In this document: positions 61,801 to 64,000 of the stretch, in pieces
How positions within the stretch are numbered: the stretch's first letter is position 1
How the letters are laid out: each line of letters starts with the position of its first letter
DNA from: Apostichopus japonicus
Lineage: Eukaryota > Echinodermata > Holothuroidea > Aspidochirotida > Stichopodidae
Reading direction: 5' to 3'
Length of the DNA: 64,000 nt
NCBI RefSeq assembly: GCF_037975245.1
Contig: NC_092573.1
Coordinates: 26,315,265 to 26,379,264 of the forward strand
The notes under the pieces: generated by a model
What the model saw: the letters and a program-made list of their open reading frames with translations, nothing else
Databases searched by the model: none
Told to the model about the DNA's origin: nothing
Translations under genes and position numbers: made by a program

Positions 61801-63769
61801 TTTGTTACAAGCTAAGAAATACAAAGAGAGAATTACCACCAAGTGAATAGTTACTAGAAGACTTCACAAACATGTCACGAGATACCAAGCCACTGAGAAT
61901 CAAACAGAAACCCCCACGAATACTGACCTGCTCCACAGACTAGCACGTTGCTGCCAAGAGTAACACCTGCTCTCTTACAAGCATGCACCCCAACAGAGAG
62001 AGGTTCTAAAAGGGCGCCCTCTTCCAAAGTCACATGATCAGGTAATCTGAATGACAGAAAGTAATGAAGAGATAATACATCAAAATTATCAAGTTTATTT
62101 TCTTGTAGTGTTTCAGGTTTCAAGACAGATCTCTACACAACAGTATAACAAATTTGACACTAACTTGTGCACACCAAAGTGAAGAGGATTATCTATTGAC
62201 TTATGTGGCAACATATAAAGGATGTACCAGGAATCAGTTATCATGTTGACAAAGTCCATCAAGTAACATAGTATAAAAATGGATATATGTAGGAATATTA
62301 ATGAGGTCACATTTTCATAAACATGTTTTTATATACTTACATTGTATTATCCAAGTATATGTATAAAGCTAAATAAACATACTATTTCAGAGATATCTGA
62401 TTAAGAATTTTATGTTCACGGATCGATTTTCATGATATGCACACAAAACATAACATGATTAATTGTGTATGAATGTAGTGTGACAAACCTAATTTATTCC
62501 AATAATGAAAACAATGGAACATTTGGTTCTTGTCTTGTGTTGGAGACAACATGAAAATGTGCTTATTATGTACCAACATCACCATCACAGTATGAACCAA
62601 ATTTTACATTAAGCTCTGCCCATTTACTAATATTCATGAAATGGGAACCTAAAACAATCTACTCATCACAAGGCATCAACCTACCAAGTATTACATTGAT
62701 TCATCTTGTGGTTGTTGTGGTAGTTGCATCACCATACCTAGTACAAACTAAATCAGACATAGTTGTAGAGATATTGACATTTTACAAATTTTATGGTAAG
62801 TTATTCCAACTTATGGTAAGTTATTCCCACTTATTAATATTCACGAGATAGGAACCAAAAACAAGCTTTTTAGGTTTTAAGAGCAGTAGGCCACGTAGCT
62901 CTGTTTCGGGCTTGCCACTTCCTGAATATGAACACATATACACTACATAATCATTAACCCCCCTGTTGTCCCCAAATGACCTTTGACCTTAACCAAAATC
63001 AATAGGCTTCTTTTACTCAATGTTATACACCTTCATACCAAGTATAAGATCTGCCCAAGCTTCCAAATATTGAGATATCATGTTTACAAGGTTTTCACAA
63101 TTTGACCTGATGACCCCAAATGACATTTGACCCCCACCAAAGATTGTAGACTTCTTGTGCTCAATGTGGTTCATATACATAGAAAATATGAGATCTGTCC
63201 AATCTTACCTCCTTGAGATACCTTGTTTACAAAGTTTTCAAAATTTGACCCCTGGTGACCCCTAAATGACCTTTGACCTCCACAAAAACATCAGGCTTCT
63301 TGCACTTAACATGGGACTTCTACAAACCAAATATGAAGTTGGTCTAACCTCCCTTTCTTCAGATATTGTGTTTACAAGCTGGGCGTCATAAACGCACACA
63401 CACAAGCCACCATGAATGCAAAGGTTACGATTATCGTGCAACCAAAAAATAATGTTGTATATTTGTCACACATGGTCTCTTTATTTGCCAGGAGTGATGA
63501 ATGACAAAGTGCAATTATAGGTATGCAGTGCGTGCAATAAAATACATTATGATTATATATAGGAGCAATAAAAACTCTTGCAGTTTTAAACTGAAATATG
63601 ACTCCTTACTTGTAACAGAAGTCTGCTGCATGGCAGTAGAAACGCCGAAGAGAACCGTCAATAGGTGGCGTGGCACAGAAGGACATCTCAGGACAGAGGT
63701 TATATCTTCCATCTTTACAAAAACTGCACATACGACATGGAACACCAGGCTCTATAGCCACCCTGTCAC
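55664..63769 (-). CDS. SORD: sorbitol dehydrogenase, C-terminal six coding exons (5' partial)
   Basis: Spliced minus-strand order: 63769-63610, 62046-61928, 61236-61171, 59404-59229, 57442-57321, 55820-55664, about 265 codons with all phases matching. The enzyme is a cytosolic zinc-dependent medium-chain dehydrogenase that oxidises sorbitol to fructose with NAD (polyol pathway). Landmarks in order: GDRVAIEPG; a C-x2-C-x2-C-x7-C structural-zinc lobe; [29 protein letters not shown]; nucleotide-binding GAGPIG; an Asp ending the second Rossmann strand (spanning an exon junction), which favours NAD over [33 protein letters not shown] and a TAA stop. The catalytic Cys and His-Glu ligands would be in the upstream exons beyond the right edge. 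Compared with the human protein the alignment is collinear to the C-terminus without frame damage, so the gene is probably functional. Confidence 0.93.
55821..57320 (-). other. SORD intron with 34-bp array
   Basis: 1.5 kb intron. The array (55884-56739) begins about 60 bases upstream of the exon f acceptor in the gene's sense. The rest (56740-57320) is unique AT-rich sequence. Confidence 0.7.
55884..56739 (-). repeat. 34-bp tandem array, about 25 copies, splice-donor word in each
   Basis: The plus-strand unit is near CCACTTACACTACATGAAGT followed by ACAGATCTAAAGCT. On the sense strand of the gene nearly every copy contains GTAAGT, the ideal donor, and CTTTAG, an acceptor-like word. Variants at GAAGT/GGAGT/AAAGT and at CTCC/ATGC are interspersed in a higher-order pattern, suggesting expansion of multi-unit blocks. 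Confidence 0.93.
57321..57442 (-). CDS. SORD: SORD exon e
   Basis: It lies between acceptor CTTCACAG and donor TG|GTAAGA. It encodes [40 protein letters not shown] and two bases of a Cys codon. It corresponds to the human RSGGTLVLVGLG and REVDIKGVFRY region. Confidence 0.92.
57443..59228 (-). other. SORD intron with TGACC-rich diverged repeats
   Basis: About 57600-58800 consists of diverged units of roughly 145-150 bp carrying TGACCTTTGA and ACTCAN-GNGGATCCA-type words (57716, 57865, about 58187). Related units occur at 62930-63370 in another intron of the same gene. I see no coding sequence in the intron. Confidence 0.65.
59229..59404 (-). CDS. SORD: SORD exon d, acceptor touching a minisatellite
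   Basis: It completes the Asp codon and encodes [20 protein letters not shown] through [17 protein letters not shown], ending TTT|GTAAGC. The acceptor GGTTTTAG directly borders the 51-bp array, whose last copy supplies the upstream pyrimidines. The frame stays open through the whole array on the upstream side, but the family alignment starts exactly at the acceptor, so the array is intronic. Confidence 0.92.
59405..60531. repeat. 51-bp tandem array, about 22 copies
   Basis: The plus-strand unit begins ACCAAACATGAGAAATACAC and ends AAGATATGTAGG. Copies are nearly identical, with variants TCGATT/TTGATT and CATCGG/CAATGG/CATCTG. As 51 is 17 codons and most units lack stops in several frames, open frames of up to about 460 codons run through it on both strands. 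They are artefacts of the period. Confidence 0.95.
59405..61170 (-). other. SORD intron with 51-bp array
   Basis: The array fills 59405-60531. The rest (60532-61170) is AT-rich with C runs at 60576 and 60729 and nothing else that I can name. Confidence 0.7.
61171..61236 (-). CDS. SORD: SORD exon c: Rossmann GxGxxG
   Basis: A 66-nt exon between TTTTTTCTGCAG and G|GTGAGT. It encodes [20 protein letters not shown], then Thr and one base of the NAD-selecting Asp. The phase agrees with both neighbours. Confidence 0.9.
61237..61927 (-). other. SORD intron
   Basis: AT-rich unique sequence; no repeat or coding feature seen. Confidence 0.6.
61928..62046 (-). CDS. SORD: SORD exon b: start of the coenzyme domain
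   Basis: The acceptor is TTCTGTCATTCAG and the donor is G|GTCAGT. It encodes [39 protein letters not shown] and the first base of the Gly of GAGPIG. It includes the Glu-Pro-Leu-Ser segment before the Rossmann fold, highly conserved in polyol dehydrogenases. Confidence 0.92.
62047..63609 (-). other. SORD intron with TGACCTTTGACCT repeats
   Basis: AT-rich on the left. About 62930-63370 holds three diverged units of about 145 bp. TGACCTTTGACCT is present at 62977-62989 and 63267-63279, with a diverged version at 63121. A CA-rich tail (63388-63410) follows. Confidence 0.65.
63610..63769 (-). CDS. SORD: SORD exon a: structural-zinc lobe
   Basis: It starts after acceptor TTTCCTAG, mid-codon in the Gly of GDRVAIEPG, and ends TAC AA|GTAAGG. 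It encodes [15 protein letters not shown], the four-cysteine lobe, then [21 protein letters not shown]. Human SORD has lost most of these cysteines, so the motif is informative. It is the first exon in the window; earlier ones lie to the right. Confidence 0.92.
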
Positions 63770-64000
63770 CTAGGAAACCAAAATGGGATAGGGATTCCTT
63801 GCAATATTTTAGATGAGAACATTCAATAGTATTAACTCTGCACAAACATAGCTTTGACCACTGCTGAACTGAAGTGATCACAAAGAGTTTTACACTGATA
63901 TCAACCAAGATATGAAGTATTGCAGTTCATAACTTCATTCATACTTTATTGTAGGAGGAAGCATGTGTACAAATTACAAGATTTCAGGTTTCGACCTCTG
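63770..64000 (-). other. SORD intron running off the right edge
   Basis: No exon is visible here. The exons encoding the N-terminal catalytic domain must lie beyond the window. Confidence 0.6.

Noticed and set aside
63770-64000. An upstream SORD exon at the window edge
   Set aside because: I looked for the catalytic-domain motifs (CGSD, GHE) in the minus frames and saw none. The exons must be beyond the edge.

Overview
This window is animal nuclear DNA. Its coding sequence is split into short exons with GT/AG boundaries and consistent codon phase, its introns run up to 18 kb, and most of it is AT-rich non-coding sequence full of microsatellites, minisatellites and short DNA transposons. The frequent AGGCCTA words, TTAA-flanked and hAT-type MITEs, and TGACC-rich intronic repeats suggest a marine invertebrate deuterostome such as an echinoderm. 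That placement is inference. There is no bacterial-type gene organisation, CRISPR array, rRNA or convincing tRNA.

Two protein-coding genes are supported. Gene A (plus strand, 5734-46732) was assembled here from six exons whose phases agree at every junction. They give 298 codons and a stop. I do not recognise the protein: it has a Pro/Ser/Thr-rich N-terminus, an acidic, probably helical region, a Ser/Arg-rich linker, and a C-terminus with basic residues followed by three adjacent cysteines. Gene B (minus strand, 55664 to beyond the right edge) is a sorbitol dehydrogenase of the zinc-dependent medium-chain family. Its last six coding exons are present and the exons for the catalytic-zinc N-terminus lie outside the window. 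The two genes converge, with about 8.9 kb between their stop codons.

Layout: 1-5733 upstream non-coding; 5734-46732 gene A, whose introns hold nearly all the mobile elements (elements with target-site duplications at 20358, 23067, 24249, 27642, 33099, 35542 with one nested at 35905, 37632 and 42391) and tandem arrays of 15, 27, 39, 47 and 110 bp units; 46733-55663 intergenic, with one weak candidate exon on the minus strand and one inverted repeat; 55664-64000 the sorbitol dehydrogenase gene, whose introns hold a 34-bp array, a 51-bp array touching a splice acceptor, and TGACC-rich repeats.

The most notable observations are: a nested set of non-autonomous hAT-like elements with different termini and target lengths that share one internal module; a 2.4 kb hAT deletion derivative that keeps an open transposase C-terminus; minisatellites that carry splice-donor or Pol III B-box words in every unit; and a sorbitol dehydrogenase that keeps the four-cysteine structural-zinc motif lost in mammals. 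I see no evidence of a wholly new biological system. Gene A is the best candidate for an undescribed protein.
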